From Chengkuizengella sp. SCS-71B (GTDB lineage Bacteria > Bacillota > Bacilli > Paenibacillales > KCTC-33759), in contig NZ_JAZHSH010000001.1 in assembly GCF_040100845.1 (NCBI RefSeq), positions 744,001-808,000 of the forward strand: 64,000 nt of DNA. The letters are read 5' to 3'. The notes under the pieces were generated by a model. That model ran no database searches and had not been told where the DNA came from. It worked only from the letters and a program-made list of their open reading frames with translations. A program made the position numbers and the translations under genes. Below, piece after piece: positions 16,306-24,395 of the stretch (positions within the stretch are counted from its first letter, which is position 1; each line of letters opens with the position of its first letter).

Positions 16306-18735
16306 TTGTTAAAAAAGATCACGATACATTTGATGGTATTCACTCTTGCATTGCATCCAATCTTGGTAAGTATTGCAAGTGTATCTGTAGGGACAAACTC
16401 TAGTGGTCAAGCGACATATACTTTTAACAATACATCTGCAGGTTCAACAGGTACTATTCAAACTTGGGTAGTTCCAGAAACAGGTGAATACCAGATAGAA
16501 GTATGGGGCGCAGAAGGAGGACTTTATGGTGGTCAAGGAGCTTATGTATCTGGAATCTTTGACTTAAATCAAGGAGACCGTTTACGAATTCTTGTAGGAC
16601 AAAAAGGAGGTTATTCTTCCAGTGCACCTAGTGGTGGTGGAGGTAGTTTTGTAGTAACAGATTCTAATACACCATTAATCGTTGCTGGGGGTGGGGGTGG
16701 TGCTTGTTACAGTACCAGTTCAAGCGATGGTAAAGGAACATATTCTTCTTCCCCTTCAGGTGGAAGTAAAGGAAGTGATGGTGCAGCAGGTGGAGGTGGT
16801 TTCAGTGGTGATGGTGATAAGGGACATTCCACTCATGGAGGATACAGTTTCTTAAATGGAGGGAATGGTGGACCCGGTGACGATGGAGGTGCTTCCGGTG
16901 GTTTTGGTGGAGGCGGTGGTGGAGATGACGATGGTGATAGCTGTTCAGGATCAGGTGGAGGTGGTGGGTATCAAGGGGGTAACGGAGGGTCGAACGGTTC
17001 ATATGGAACTGGAGGTTATTCTTATAACGCAGGATTCAACAAAACTAGTACCTCAGGAGTTAGGTCAGGACACGGTCAAGTTGTGATCACACTCGAAAGT
17101 CAATTTCTTGTTTTATGGGATGATGGGTTTGATGATTATAATATAACTTTTAATCATACCTCAACAGGGAGTTCAGGTACTATTCAAACTTGGGTAGTTC
17201 CAGAAACAGGTACTTACACAATTGAAACATGGGGTGCTGAAGGTGGCAGATATGGCGGTAGAGGTGCTTATGTATCTGGCAACTTTGAATTAAATCAAGG
17301 AGATCGTTTACGAATTTTAGTTGGACAAGCTGGTGGATATTCGTCTAGTGCACCAAGTGGTGGTGGAGGGACTTTTGTAGTAACAAATTCAAATGCACCA
17401 TTAATCGTGGCAGGAGGTGGAGGAGGTGCTTGTTACCGTACAAGTTCTAGTGATGGCAAAGGAATTTATACCTTATCTACTTCTGGTGGAAATCAAGGAA
17501 GTAGTGGTGCTCCTGGAGGCGGTGGTTTTAGTGGAGATGGAGAAGATGGAGATGCTACACATGGAGGGTATAGTTTCTTAAACGGAGGGAATGGTGGACC
17601 CGGTGATGACGGTGGTGCTTCAGGTGGCTTCGGCGGCGGAGGCGGAGGAGATAGTGACAGTGGAGATTGTACAGGACCTGGCGGAGGTGGTGGATACCGA
17701 GGAGGTAACGGAGGTACGAATGATTCTTATGGAACTGGAGGGTATTCTTACAACACAGGATCAAATAAATCAAGCACTTCAGGCGTTAGATCAGGACACG
17801 GTCAAGTCATAATAACATTAGAAGAAGTAGGTCAAACAGAAGAGGGAAATCAATTCCCAAATCTATTAACTGTAGGCGAACCCATACATATTAATTTATC
17901 TAATCCTAATAACGGAAAACTATGGGAAGATGTAAAACTTATCATAGAATTTATAGATAATAATCTTCAAAAAACAACCATGGAATACAGCTTACCAGAC
18001 ACTAGTCCTTCTGGAAGTCGTGAACTAGATATTAATATAAATGTACCTTCTCTTGTAGGTGGCACGTATACCGTTAGATATAAATTACAAGACAGCAGCG
18101 GTAACTTAGCAGATAAGATGCAACAATTCTCTGATATTGTTGTAACAAGTGGTCTTAAAGTAGACTTTTCAGAAGATAATACATTTCCCTTAGAATGGCT
18201 TGAAAGTGAAAAAAAACAAGTAGAGATAGCTTTTAAAAACTTAGAAAATAAAACATTAAAACGTGATGATACAGTGATGAATATAGGCTGGTACGTTGGA
18301 AATTCCCTTAAACAGAATCAGACCATTCAAATGACTGCTAACATAGGTTCTAATCATACGATGGTGTTTACAGGTTGGGTTACGCCACCCTCTGATTCTG
18401 GGACTTACAAAGTAATATATACAGTAGAGAATAAAGGTTTAAATAGTAGTCATCGACAAGAATTTTCAAACATTGTTGTAAAAGGAGCAACTACAGAGTG
18501 GAGAATATTTGATTTTTCACTTGTAAATGAAGATGTAATCTATTGGACAGGAAGAAGATTTGATGCAGACCACGATATCACGATTGATGATTCTAGCAAT
18601 CCTGTAAAAGTTACTGTTGAATACAGGGTTCCTTTAATGTTTCCAGTCGTGAGGTATCTAGGTGGAGGTTCGTGGGATCCATTTATAACTGTGGAATCTA
18701 CAGCTGAAATGAAAATAGAAGAACCTGAATTTTAG
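16306..18735 (+). CDS. secreted glycine-rich protein with two ALK/LTK-type GRD repeats
   Basis: TTG 16306 follows GAGGAAAGGAAG and begins a good signal peptide (LLKKITIHLMVFTLALHPIL); the earlier in-frame TTG at 16279 is less likely. Two copies of a 220-residue domain follow (nt about 16410-17095 and 17140-17825). Each starts with a beta strand unit (TIQTWVVPETGEYQIEVWGA or the TYTIETWGAEGG variant) and carries GGGGGACY and long GGxGG tracts. This is the glycine-rich domain type known from ALK and LTK receptors and from bacterial glycine-rich proteins. The last 290 residues are Ig-like (for example MEYSLPDTSPSGSRELDIN). It is likely a surface or pilus-tip adhesin, inferred from context. Confidence 0.82.
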   Translation: MLKKITIHLMVFTLALHPILVSIASVSVGTNSSGQATYTFNNTSAGSTGTIQTWVVPETGEYQIEVWGAEGGLYGGQGAYVSGIFDLNQGDRLRILVGQKGGYSSSAPSGGGGSFVVTDSNTPLIVAGGGGGACYSTSSSDGKGTYSSSPSGGSKGSDGAAGGGGFSGDGDKGHSTHGGYSFLNGGNGGPGDDGGASGGFGGGGGGDDDGDSCSGSGGGGGYQGGNGGSNGSYGTGGYSYNAGFNKTSTSGVRSGHGQVVITLESQFLVLWDDGFDDYNITFNHTSTGSSGTIQTWVVPETGTYTIETWGAEGGRYGGRGAYVSGNFELNQGDRLRILVGQAGGYSSSAPSGGGGTFVVTNSNAPLIVAGGGGGACYRTSSSDGKGIYTLSTSGGNQGSSGAPGGGGFSGDGEDGDATHGGYSFLNGGNGGPGDDGGASGGFGGGGGGDSDSGDCTGPGGGGGYRGGNGGTNDSYGTGGYSYNTGSNKSSTSGVRSGHGQVIITLEEVGQTEEGNQFPNLLTVGEPIHINLSNPNNGKLWEDVKLIIEFIDNNLQKTTMEYSLPDTSPSGSRELDININVPSLVGGTYTVRYKLQDSSGNLADKMQQFSDIVVTSGLKVDFSEDNTFPLEWLESEKKQVEIAFKNLENKTLKRDDTVMNIGWYVGNSLKQNQTIQMTANIGSNHTMVFTGWVTPPSDSGTYKVIYTVENKGLNSSHRQEFSNIVVKGATTEWRIFDFSLVNEDVIYWTGRRFDADHDITIDDSSNPVKVTVEYRVPLMFPVVRYLGGGSWDPFITVESTAEMKIEEPEF

Positions 18736-18843
18736 GTGAAGAAAGGGAGAGGGTTAGTTATGTTAACTACATTTTTTATTTGGTATAAGAAATTGTAATG
18801 CTTTAATCTAATGTAAATAAAAATATCAGGGAGGTCCATGATT

Positions 18844-19077
18844 ATGGAAATGGATACATTAAAATTAACGGTATATCACTTACAGGAAAAATATAAATTA
18901 ACACCACGTGAAAAAGAGGTTTTAATATTACTCGCTAAAACAGGATTGGATAATAAACAAATAGGGCACGAGTTGTGTATCAGTGAAAAAACAGTGAAAA
19001 ATCACTTTGGGAATATGTTTTCAAAAATGAATATAAAATCAACACGACAGCTGTTTTCTTTGATTATTAATCAATAA
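18844..19077 (+). CDS. LuxR/GerE-type HTH regulator (HTH domain only)
   Basis: The 77-aa protein is little more than a GerE-type helix-turn-helix: KLTPREKEVLILLAKTGLDN, KQIGHELCISEKTVKNHFGN and then MFSKMNIKSTRQLFSLI. There is no receiver or sensor domain, as in GerE itself. ATG 18844 has a 9-nt spacer from GGGAGG (18838 would have 3). It lies 108 nt after the glycine-rich protein and may control the Tad locus. Confidence 0.83.
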   Translation: MEMDTLKLTVYHLQEKYKLTPREKEVLILLAKTGLDNKQIGHELCISEKTVKNHFGNMFSKMNIKSTRQLFSLIINQ

Positions 19078-19102
19078 ATCAAATTCGGAGGTGTTTTTTT
19101 AT

Positions 19103-19396
19103 ATGTTAAGTAATGTGCAACCACAGATCATTTGGCAAAATGAACCACATAGGGAGCAATTTTTAAAACAATTGAGAGATGATGCTAAATCTATTTGTTA
19201 TCGAAATATAAACCGACAAGTTAGTATACAAACTATAGATGGGGAGTTACATGAAGGAACCATTGTTAAAGTAGATCGAGATCACTTATATATAAGAGTT
19301 CATTCTAATCAACATCGTTCCAGACAATATTTTGGAGGAGGTTTTATTATGCCGCTAGTATTATTTAATTTATTAACAATTTCATTATTATATTAA
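19103..19396 (+). CDS. small Sm-like barrel protein with hydrophobic tail
   Basis: The 97-aa product has an acidic helical start, then a segment like an Sm/Hfq-type small beta barrel (NRQVSIQTIDGELHEGTIVK, followed by VDRDHLYIRV). It ends in a hydrophobic GGGFIMPLVLFNLLTISLLY tail that could sit in or on the membrane. The barrel reading is inference from strand pattern only. It lies 26 nt after the HTH gene and is followed by a weak terminator, so the two may be co-transcribed. Confidence 0.6.
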   Translation: MLSNVQPQIIWQNEPHREQFLKQLRDDAKSICYRNINRQVSIQTIDGELHEGTIVKVDRDHLYIRVHSNQHRSRQYFGGGFIMPLVLFNLLTISLLY

Positions 19397-19424
19397 GGAG
19401 GCTCATAGAGCCCCTTTTTATTTT
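19397..19424 (+). terminator. short intrinsic terminator
   Basis: GGCTC / GAGCC with a 3-nt loop, then CCCTTTTTA, directly after the stop at 19396. Confidence 0.6.
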
Positions 19425-19494
19425 AAAGTTTTTTTAAAATATTACCTTGCATTATATAGTAATATGTATTATTATATTTCCAGGAGGTGATTGG

Positions 19495-19830
19495 ATGGAA
19501 ATCAACAAAGAGGTACTCAAGGGACATATAGATACATTAATCCTCTCGATGTTATCTCTACGAGACATGTATGGTTATGAATTAGCTAAAATAGTGCGGG
19601 AAAAAAGCGACAATCAGTTTGAATTAAAAGAAGGTACTTTGTACTTATCTTTAAAGAGATTAGAGAAAAATAAATGGATTGAATCGTATTGGAGCGATGA
19701 ACAAGGACCAGGCGGACGCAGAAAATATTATAAATTGACTCTGCTTGGAAAAGAAGGGTTAGAACTGAAACGGACAGAATGGAAATTTGTAAAAAAAATG
19801 ATGGATTCATTTTTGGAAGGAGGAACTTAA
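19495..19830 (+). CDS. PadR family transcriptional regulator
   Basis: The 111-aa protein has the PadR winged helix: LKGHIDTLILSMLSLRDMYG, YELAKIVREKSDNQFELKEG, TLYLSLKRLEKNKWIESYWS and PGGRRKYYKLTLLGKEGLE. AGGAGGTGA (19483-19491) fixes the start at ATG 19495, not further upstream. PadR proteins commonly repress a neighbouring membrane or transport gene. Here the next gene starts 1 nt after the stop. Confidence 0.93.
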   Translation: MEINKEVLKGHIDTLILSMLSLRDMYGYELAKIVREKSDNQFELKEGTLYLSLKRLEKNKWIESYWSDEQGPGGRRKYYKLTLLGKEGLELKRTEWKFVKKMMDSFLEGGT

Positions 19831-19831
19831 T

Positions 19832-20554
19832 ATGAAACAAATAGATCAATATATAAATTCCATATATAAAGAGACAAATGGAAACAAACAAGAAACAAAG
19901 GAATTAAAAGAAGAGATGAAATCACATCTAATCGAAGCCGTACATGAGTTGAAAGAGGAAGGGCATACTGAACAAAAGGCGATTAATATTGCCATTGAAC
20001 GTTTTGGAGAAGAACATGAAGTAAGTTCAATGATATTAAAACTTACGCAAGTAAAGAAAAAATTTGAAAAAAAGATCATGTTATCAGCTATTTCTATAGT
20101 TTTACTTGGTACTGTTTTGAGTGTATTTTTTTTACTAATGGATTGGAATAATGCTGTAGAGAGACAGAACTTTGCAAATGATGTATTTGAAAAATTAGGT
20201 ACACAGTCAGAAATTTCAGAAGAAACAGAGCAATATATGACTGCATTTGCAGAAAGTAATATAAGTATATACGAAATGAATGTCACTTATATTAAAGATG
20301 ATCCAAGTCAAGAGTTTTTTGGACCTGTTAATTACAGCATTAAGACTGGGAATGGTATTTGGTTTATAAATTACCTTACAACAACAGACGGTAAGGATTA
20401 CAGAAATGAATATTGGGTTGTAGATATTTGGATGACAAAATATGCATATTTAGCTATTGGTATATTAAGTGTAAGTTTAAGTATTTTCTTGGCATTGTTT
20501 CTGATCTGGGCAATTATTAAAAGATATCGAATTAAGAGAGAATTTAACAATTGA
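19832..20554 (+). CDS. membrane protein with N-terminal HAAS-type domain, PadR partner
   Basis: 240 aa. The N-terminal 85 residues (INSIYKETNGNKQETKELKE, HLIEAVHELKEEGHTEQKAI) match the HAAS/permease-prefix helical domain that accompanies PadR regulators. A membrane helix follows at about 88-105 (IMLSAISIVLLGTVLSVFFL), then an extracellular region of about 100 residues, and a second helix at about 208-230. PadR plus HAAS-domain pairs form sensory units in Bacillota; what is sensed here is unknown. Confidence 0.8.
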   Translation: MKQIDQYINSIYKETNGNKQETKELKEEMKSHLIEAVHELKEEGHTEQKAINIAIERFGEEHEVSSMILKLTQVKKKFEKKIMLSAISIVLLGTVLSVFFLLMDWNNAVERQNFANDVFEKLGTQSEISEETEQYMTAFAESNISIYEMNVTYIKDDPSQEFFGPVNYSIKTGNGIWFINYLTTTDGKDYRNEYWVVDIWMTKYAYLAIGILSVSLSIFLALFLIWAIIKRYRIKREFNN

Positions 20555-20592
20555 AAAATTAATTAATTTAACATATAATCATTTGATAGTTT

Positions 20593-20671
20593 AAAAATCC
20601 GTTGCAACTACCCTTTGTCTTCACTTTTGAGGCTCGCCAATCGGCGAGTTTTCTTTACGGATTCTTTTTTT
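20593..20671 (+). promoter_or_regulatory. attenuator-like leader before MFS gene
   Basis: AATCCGT (20596-20602) pairs with ACGGATT (20657-20663), which is followed by CTTTTTTTA. Nested inside is CTCGCC / GGCGAG (20633-20638 and 20643-20648), itself followed by TTTTC. Two nested hairpins each with a T-run, 33 nt before the MFS start, look like a terminator-type leader and not only the end of the upstream unit. Confidence 0.5.
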
Positions 20672-20703
20672 ATTACGCAAACCATCTAGGAGAGACACAT
20701 TAC

Positions 20704-21930
20704 ATGAATTTTATTGAACAAACTACTAAGATTTTGAAGATACCAGAATATAAATCATTAATTCTGTTAAATATTTTGTTCGGCATATCAGCTTCATTTA
20801 TTTTCCCATATCATTCGATGTTTGGAATTGATGAAGTAGGCATGAGTAATATATCGTTTGGGATTTTTATGACGATTTCAGCTATTGTAGGTATATTTAT
20901 CAGTACATACATAGGAAAACTATCTGATGGACGTTATAGTCGGAAAAACATCTTATTAGTGGTAACGATTTCAGCATTTATTGCATACATATTATATGCT
21001 TACGTTCGTAATTATTTCTTATTATTGTTTATTGCTTCTTTTTTTATAGGGATTGCTTCCTCGGGTTTCCCACAAGTATTTGCATATGCTAGAGAGGCAG
21101 TAGCCCGTGCCAAATTACCATCAAAAGAAATGCCGTATGCAATGAACTTATTTAGAATGTTCTTTGCATTATCTTGGACAGTAGGTCCAGCTTTAGCTGC
21201 ATTCGTTTTGCTGCGATACGATTTTACAGGATTATTTTTAGTAGCTGCATCTGGATATTTACTCATATTCTTTTTTATTATTAAATGTTTAAAACAACAT
21301 AATCCACAAGCTTCAAAGCCGAAAGATCCCGTTAATTTAAGGAAATTTATTATACGTCCCTATATATTTGCAAACCTATTTGCATTTATACTAATTGCTT
21401 CAGCCAATACGGTAAATATGATGAATATGCCGCAATTCATTACAAAGGTATTAAATGGAACGGAAGCAAACGTAGGTTGGGCATTTAGTATACCGCCTAT
21501 TTTTGAAATTCCTTTTATGCTTGGGTTTGGATTATTGGCAGCAAGAATAGATAGTAGTGTTCTGATCAAATTAGGTGTTTTTATAGCAACTATATATTTC
21601 TCAATATTAATGTTTGTAGAAGCACCTTGGCAGATATATGTCATACAATTTTTAAGTGCAGCTTACATTTCGATCACAAACGGGATTGCTATTAGTTATT
21701 TTCAAGATTTCATTCCTGATGAACCAGGGACAGCAACCACTCTTTATATGAACACTTCAAAAATTGGAAGTACATTAGGATTTTTATTATTTGGTTTTGT
21801 TTCTGAGTATTTTGGATATCGAGAAGTTGTTATTTTATGTATGATTTTTATGACTGTTGCATTTTGTGTCTTATTGTTGTTTAGAAAAGATAAAAGTTTT
21901 ATATTTCAGAGACGAAGAAAGTTAGTATAA
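20704..21930 (+). CDS. MFS efflux transporter (sugar-efflux/SetA-like)
   Basis: A 408-aa protein with about 12 hydrophobic segments. The loop 2-3 motif GKLSDGRYSRKNILL is the classic MFS A motif, and DEVGMSNISFGIFMTISAIV precedes it. AGGAGAG at 20688-20694 supports ATG 20704, so the upstream in-frame region belongs to the leader hairpins. The nearest group by pattern is the sugar-efflux type (SetA/SetB), known to export sugars or drugs; the substrate here is unknown. A bidirectional terminator follows. Confidence 0.8.
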   Translation: MNFIEQTTKILKIPEYKSLILLNILFGISASFIFPYHSMFGIDEVGMSNISFGIFMTISAIVGIFISTYIGKLSDGRYSRKNILLVVTISAFIAYILYAYVRNYFLLLFIASFFIGIASSGFPQVFAYAREAVARAKLPSKEMPYAMNLFRMFFALSWTVGPALAAFVLLRYDFTGLFLVAASGYLLIFFFIIKCLKQHNPQASKPKDPVNLRKFIIRPYIFANLFAFILIASANTVNMMNMPQFITKVLNGTEANVGWAFSIPPIFEIPFMLGFGLLAARIDSSVLIKLGVFIATIYFSILMFVEAPWQIYVIQFLSAAYISITNGIAISYFQDFIPDEPGTATTLYMNTSKIGSTLGFLLFGFVSEYFGYREVVILCMIFMTVAFCVLLLFRKDKSFIFQRRRKLV

Positions 21931-21974
21931 AAAAAGCATCGTATTCCACTTAAGCAGTGGTTTATGATGCTTTT
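21931..21974. terminator. bidirectional terminator between MFS and amidase genes
   Basis: AAAAAGCATC...CCACT pairs with AGTGG...GATGCTTTT. Convergent genes end on both sides, and T-runs are present in both directions. Confidence 0.85.
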
Positions 21975-21998
21975 GTTCATTTGTGGGAATAATCTATG

Positions 21999-22826
21999 CT
22001 ACGATTTCGAAAGGTCATTGAAGGTTGGTGATTTCTGTATAATGTTATATTGAAATTTACTTTGATCCCATTTTACTTCCATTCCAAACGACTCTGTTAA
22101 AAATCTTAAAGGTACATAAGTACTATTATTGATTATATAGGAATCAATCCATATCCGTTCCCCATTTAACATTCCATTTACTTTTCGTTGAATTGAAGGC
22201 AATTCATCTTGTTTATTCGTGTTTGATTGTTGAGACTTTTTAAATGTTTTATTGAAAAATTCACATATGGATTCTGCTAAAATTAGGGCACAATTTCTTC
22301 GAAATTCATCTGAGAGAATATACTTTAAGTCATGATGATTTGTGAAAAATCCATGTTCACAAAGAACAGCTGTCATATTTGTTTCACGTATCATATGGAA
22401 ATCAGACCATGAGTTAGGTTTGGATTCATGTACCCCTGTTCCATGTATTCCAACAGGGCTTCCTTTCATTTTGTTAGCCCAGACTTTTGCTAACCTCTTG
22501 CCTTCATTTGAATTATGCCAATAAAAGGCACAAGCTCCATTTGCATTTAGAATGCCTGCATTAGCATGAATACTAATTAATAGATCCACTTTTTCTTTAT
22601 TTGCAAGATTTGTTCTATCAATTAATGGAACTTCGTCATCAAATAATGGTTGGGTCAGGAGCACTTCAAATCCATTCGTTTCTAGTAATTCTTGTGTATA
22701 TTTAACAACGGTTGCATTGAATTCATGTTCTTCAAATACCCCCCCATCATAAATAATTCCCTTTCCACCTGTTTTCTCGTAAGTATCTAAACTGTGACCT
22801 GCATCCAGAGCGATTTTAGTTGTCAA
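21999..22826 (-). CDS. N-acetylmuramoyl-L-alanine amidase (Amidase_3) with stalk domain
   Basis: The zinc amidase fold is at about 1-185. It has the zinc ligand motif KIALDAGHSLD, the Glu in DGGVFEEHEFN, the second His in LISIHANAG, and the catalytic Glu in AVLCEHGFFTNHHD. A linker leads to a C-terminal 'copper amine oxidase N'/stalk-like domain (IDSYIINNSTYVPLRFLTES). There is no signal peptide, so export would need the holin encoded just upstream. The start is TTG 22826 (spacer from AAGAAGTGA) or GTG 22835. It cleaves the bond between muramic acid and L-Ala in peptidoglycan. It is the last gene of a lysis cassette. Confidence 0.88.
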   Translation of the reverse strand: MTTKIALDAGHSLDTYEKTGGKGIIYDGGVFEEHEFNATVVKYTQELLETNGFEVLLTQPLFDDEVPLIDRTNLANKEKVDLLISIHANAGILNANGACAFYWHNSNEGKRLAKVWANKMKGSPVGIHGTGVHESKPNSWSDFHMIRETNMTAVLCEHGFFTNHHDLKYILSDEFRRNCALILAESICEFFNKTFKKSQQSNTNKQDELPSIQRKVNGMLNGERIWIDSYIINNSTYVPLRFLTESFGMEVKWDQSKFQYNIIQKSPTFNDLSKS

Positions 22827-22847
22827 AAAAATCACTTCTTTTCTATT

Positions 22848-23105
22848 CTAATTTTCATTCTGCGTTGTTTTTTTTGCTTTTTCTTTTTTAATAGTGATTG
22901 ATTCTTTGGTCATATTCATAGCGTTAATTCCAGATATTGCACAAATCAATGTAATTAGCAATGTTAACAAATTATCAGTAATTTCTTTACCAGTTACATA
23001 CATCGTTAGTGCAATTACAGATGATACGAAAAAGATGATTGTTAAAACACTTAATTTCATTTCATTTACAGAAAAAACTTTGCCAAATAAATTATTCATT
23101 TCCAT
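22848..23105 (-). CDS. holin-like two-helix membrane protein
   Basis: 85 aa with two membrane helices (LSVLTIIFFVSSVIALTMYV and LLTLLITLICAISGINAM), an amphipathic N-terminus and a highly charged Lys-rich C-terminus. This is the usual holin build. It sits between an XhlA-like protein and an amidase, the order of the PBSX lysis genes. RBS AAAGGAGGTG precedes the ATG. Confidence 0.75.
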   Translation of the reverse strand: MEMNNLFGKVFSVNEMKLSVLTIIFFVSSVIALTMYVTGKEITDNLLTLLITLICAISGINAMNMTKESITIKKEKAKKTTQNEN

Positions 23106-23115
23106 TTCACCTCCT

Positions 23116-23478
23116 TTACAAACCTAAAGAATTTTTAATGAGTAACATAATAATAGAGAGTACCATACCCATTAAAAGCCAAGCAGATTTAAGTAAAGAT
23201 TGTTCCCGTCTTACATTAGAATGATCAGTTATTTTTTCAAACATTTTTTTGCTATCTTTTGTCATTTGATAATTGATTTTTGCAATGTTTAATCCCATTG
23301 AAGTAATGTCTTTTCGAATTTCCTCAAGCACAGTTTGTGTTTTAATTTGCCCTTCTCTATTTAGATCAATTTTTAACCACATTTCCTCGAGATTACGATC
23401 CATTGTATCAAATCTCTTATCCACTCCCTCCATACGTGTTTTTAATACCTCAATCTCTTTTCTTTCTTCTTCACTCAT
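23116..23478 (-). CDS. XhlA-like hemolysin/holin accessory protein
   Basis: 120 aa: a long coiled-coil N-terminus (EEERKEIEVLKTRMEGVDKR, EVLEEIRKDITSMG region) and one C-terminal membrane helix (SAWLLMGMVLSIIMLLIKNS). XhlA-type proteins work with a holin to open the membrane for the endolysin. It is the first gene of the minus-strand cassette and is divergent from the sigma-like genes, with 240 nt of very AT-rich DNA between them. Confidence 0.75.
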   Translation of the reverse strand: MSEEERKEIEVLKTRMEGVDKRFDTMDRNLEEMWLKIDLNREGQIKTQTVLEEIRKDITSMGLNIAKINYQMTKDSKKMFEKITDHSNVRREQSLLKSAWLLMGMVLSIIMLLIKNSLGL

Positions 23479-23719
23479 TTCATCACATCCCTAAGTGTTG
23501 TAATTAATAGATAAATAAAAATACCTAAAATACAACTTTTTGAAAAAAATAGGGATTTTATATAGAAATAAAGCTTGAAAAATGTAAGTTTTATTGTTTT
23601 TATGTGTAAATTTTTATATTTATATATAAAATATTACAAAATATCATATTTTTTGTTGTGAATAGAACCTTCAAATTACCTTTATTATTGAAAGCTAATT
23701 TCTGGATTGGAGGTGCAAT

Positions 23720-24082
23720 ATGAATTTGAATGTTCAGGAAACAATAGGAGCAATGGATACTTATCGAGTTTTGTTAAAAAGGACAGCTTGGAGGATACAG
23801 TATAAAGCAAAAGTACGCAGAAAAAAAGAATGGTTGGTAGAGTTTGATGAATGTTTATATACCACACAAAGTTTCTTGCCAGATGTGGTTTCGAGGTATT
23901 ATCTCTTAGAATTGTTATCTCTTCTATCCTCAAATAAAGAAAGATATATCTTACAAAAAATATACTTAGAAGGTTTTACGGAAAATGAACTGGCAAAAGA
24001 ATTAAATATAACCCAACAGGCGGTGAATAAATGCAAAAACAAGGCAATTCAAACCATACGTCAGAAGATCTCTACTTATTAA
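23720..24082 (+). CDS. sigma factor-like protein with region 4 (SigO/Xpf-like)
   Basis: 120 aa. The C-terminal half (LSLLSSNKERYILQKIYLEG, FTENELAKELNITQQAVNKC, KNKAIQTIRQKI) is a sigma region 4 helix-turn-helix. The N-terminal half lacks a normal region 2. The next gene, overlapping by 52 nt, has the size and look of the RsoA/HTH_16 type that supplies region 2 in the two-subunit factor SigO-RsoA of Bacillus subtilis. RBS GGAGGTG. It is divergent from the lysis cassette. Confidence 0.75.
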   Translation: MNLNVQETIGAMDTYRVLLKRTAWRIQYKAKVRRKKEWLVEFDECLYTTQSFLPDVVSRYYLLELLSLLSSNKERYILQKIYLEGFTENELAKELNITQQAVNKCKNKAIQTIRQKISTY

Positions 24083-24258
24083 CATTAGTAGAGAAAGCAA
24101 AAACGGGTGATAAAGAAAGCATGAATGAGATTCTGCAATTATTTGAAGAAGATATTTTAAAGTTAATAAAGTTTATTCCAATGCCAAGAGAGGATGCAAA
24201 TCAAGCCTTAATTACGGAATTTTTATCTTTAATTCTTGAAGAACCTAAAAAAAATTAA
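24031..24258 (+). CDS. RsoA-like sigma co-factor (HTH_16 type)
   Basis: 75 aa with LLTLVEKAKTGDKESMNEIL and then QLFEEDILKLIKF, the short helical module of the RsoA/HTH_16 kind that resembles sigma region 2. The gene overlaps the region 4 protein in another frame (ATG 24031, weak RBS GGCGGTGAA), typical of subunits made in equal amounts. Together they probably form a split sigma factor. Its targets are unknown; the divergent lysis genes and the gene at 24396 are candidates. Confidence 0.7.
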   Translation: MQKQGNSNHTSEDLYLLTLVEKAKTGDKESMNEILQLFEEDILKLIKFIPMPREDANQALITEFLSLILEEPKKN

Positions 24259-24298
24259 AATCTGGTTGTTATAATGCTAGCAAATTTACAGTAATAAT

Positions 24299-24364
24299 TA
24301 GAGGCAGAAAAAAGCATAGTTGGTTTGGGATAGACCGATATGCTGTATATCCCATAAGTCTCTA
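24299..24364 (+). ncRNA. structured RNA element, copy A (5' leader of 24396 gene)
   Basis: Outer stem P1 TAGAG (24299-24303) / CTCTA (24360-24364). Inside it are two interleaved helices: P2 AGCATA (24313-24318) / TATGCT (24339-24344) and P3 TGGGATA (24326-24332) / TATCCCA (24348-24354). P2 and P3 cross, giving an H-type pseudoknot. The same layout with different paired bases is present at 59890-59955 and 60360-60427 on the minus strand. It lies 31 nt before the ATG of the next gene, with the RBS AAGGAG between, so it may be a riboswitch-like or protein-binding leader. I cannot match it to a known class. Confidence 0.6.
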
Positions 24365-24395
24365 TCAAAAAAAATGAAAAAGGAGAAATAAAAAT

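Noticed and set aside
16800-17820. Minus-strand His-rich and plus-strand alternative frames within the glycine-rich protein
   Set aside because: They result from GGN codon bias and have no start signals.
19447-19495. Upstream extension of the PadR gene
   Set aside because: AGGAGGTGA lies inside the extension and directs translation to ATG 19495.
24326-24354. TGGGATA/TATCCCA dyad as a plain protein operator
   Set aside because: Two other copies keep the pairing with other bases, together with two more helices. This fits RNA structure better than a DNA site.
24313-24360. Purine riboswitch, suggested by a TATGGTTTGGGA-like string
   Set aside because: The three-way junction of the purine class is absent and the helices cross as a pseudoknot, so the resemblance is superficial.
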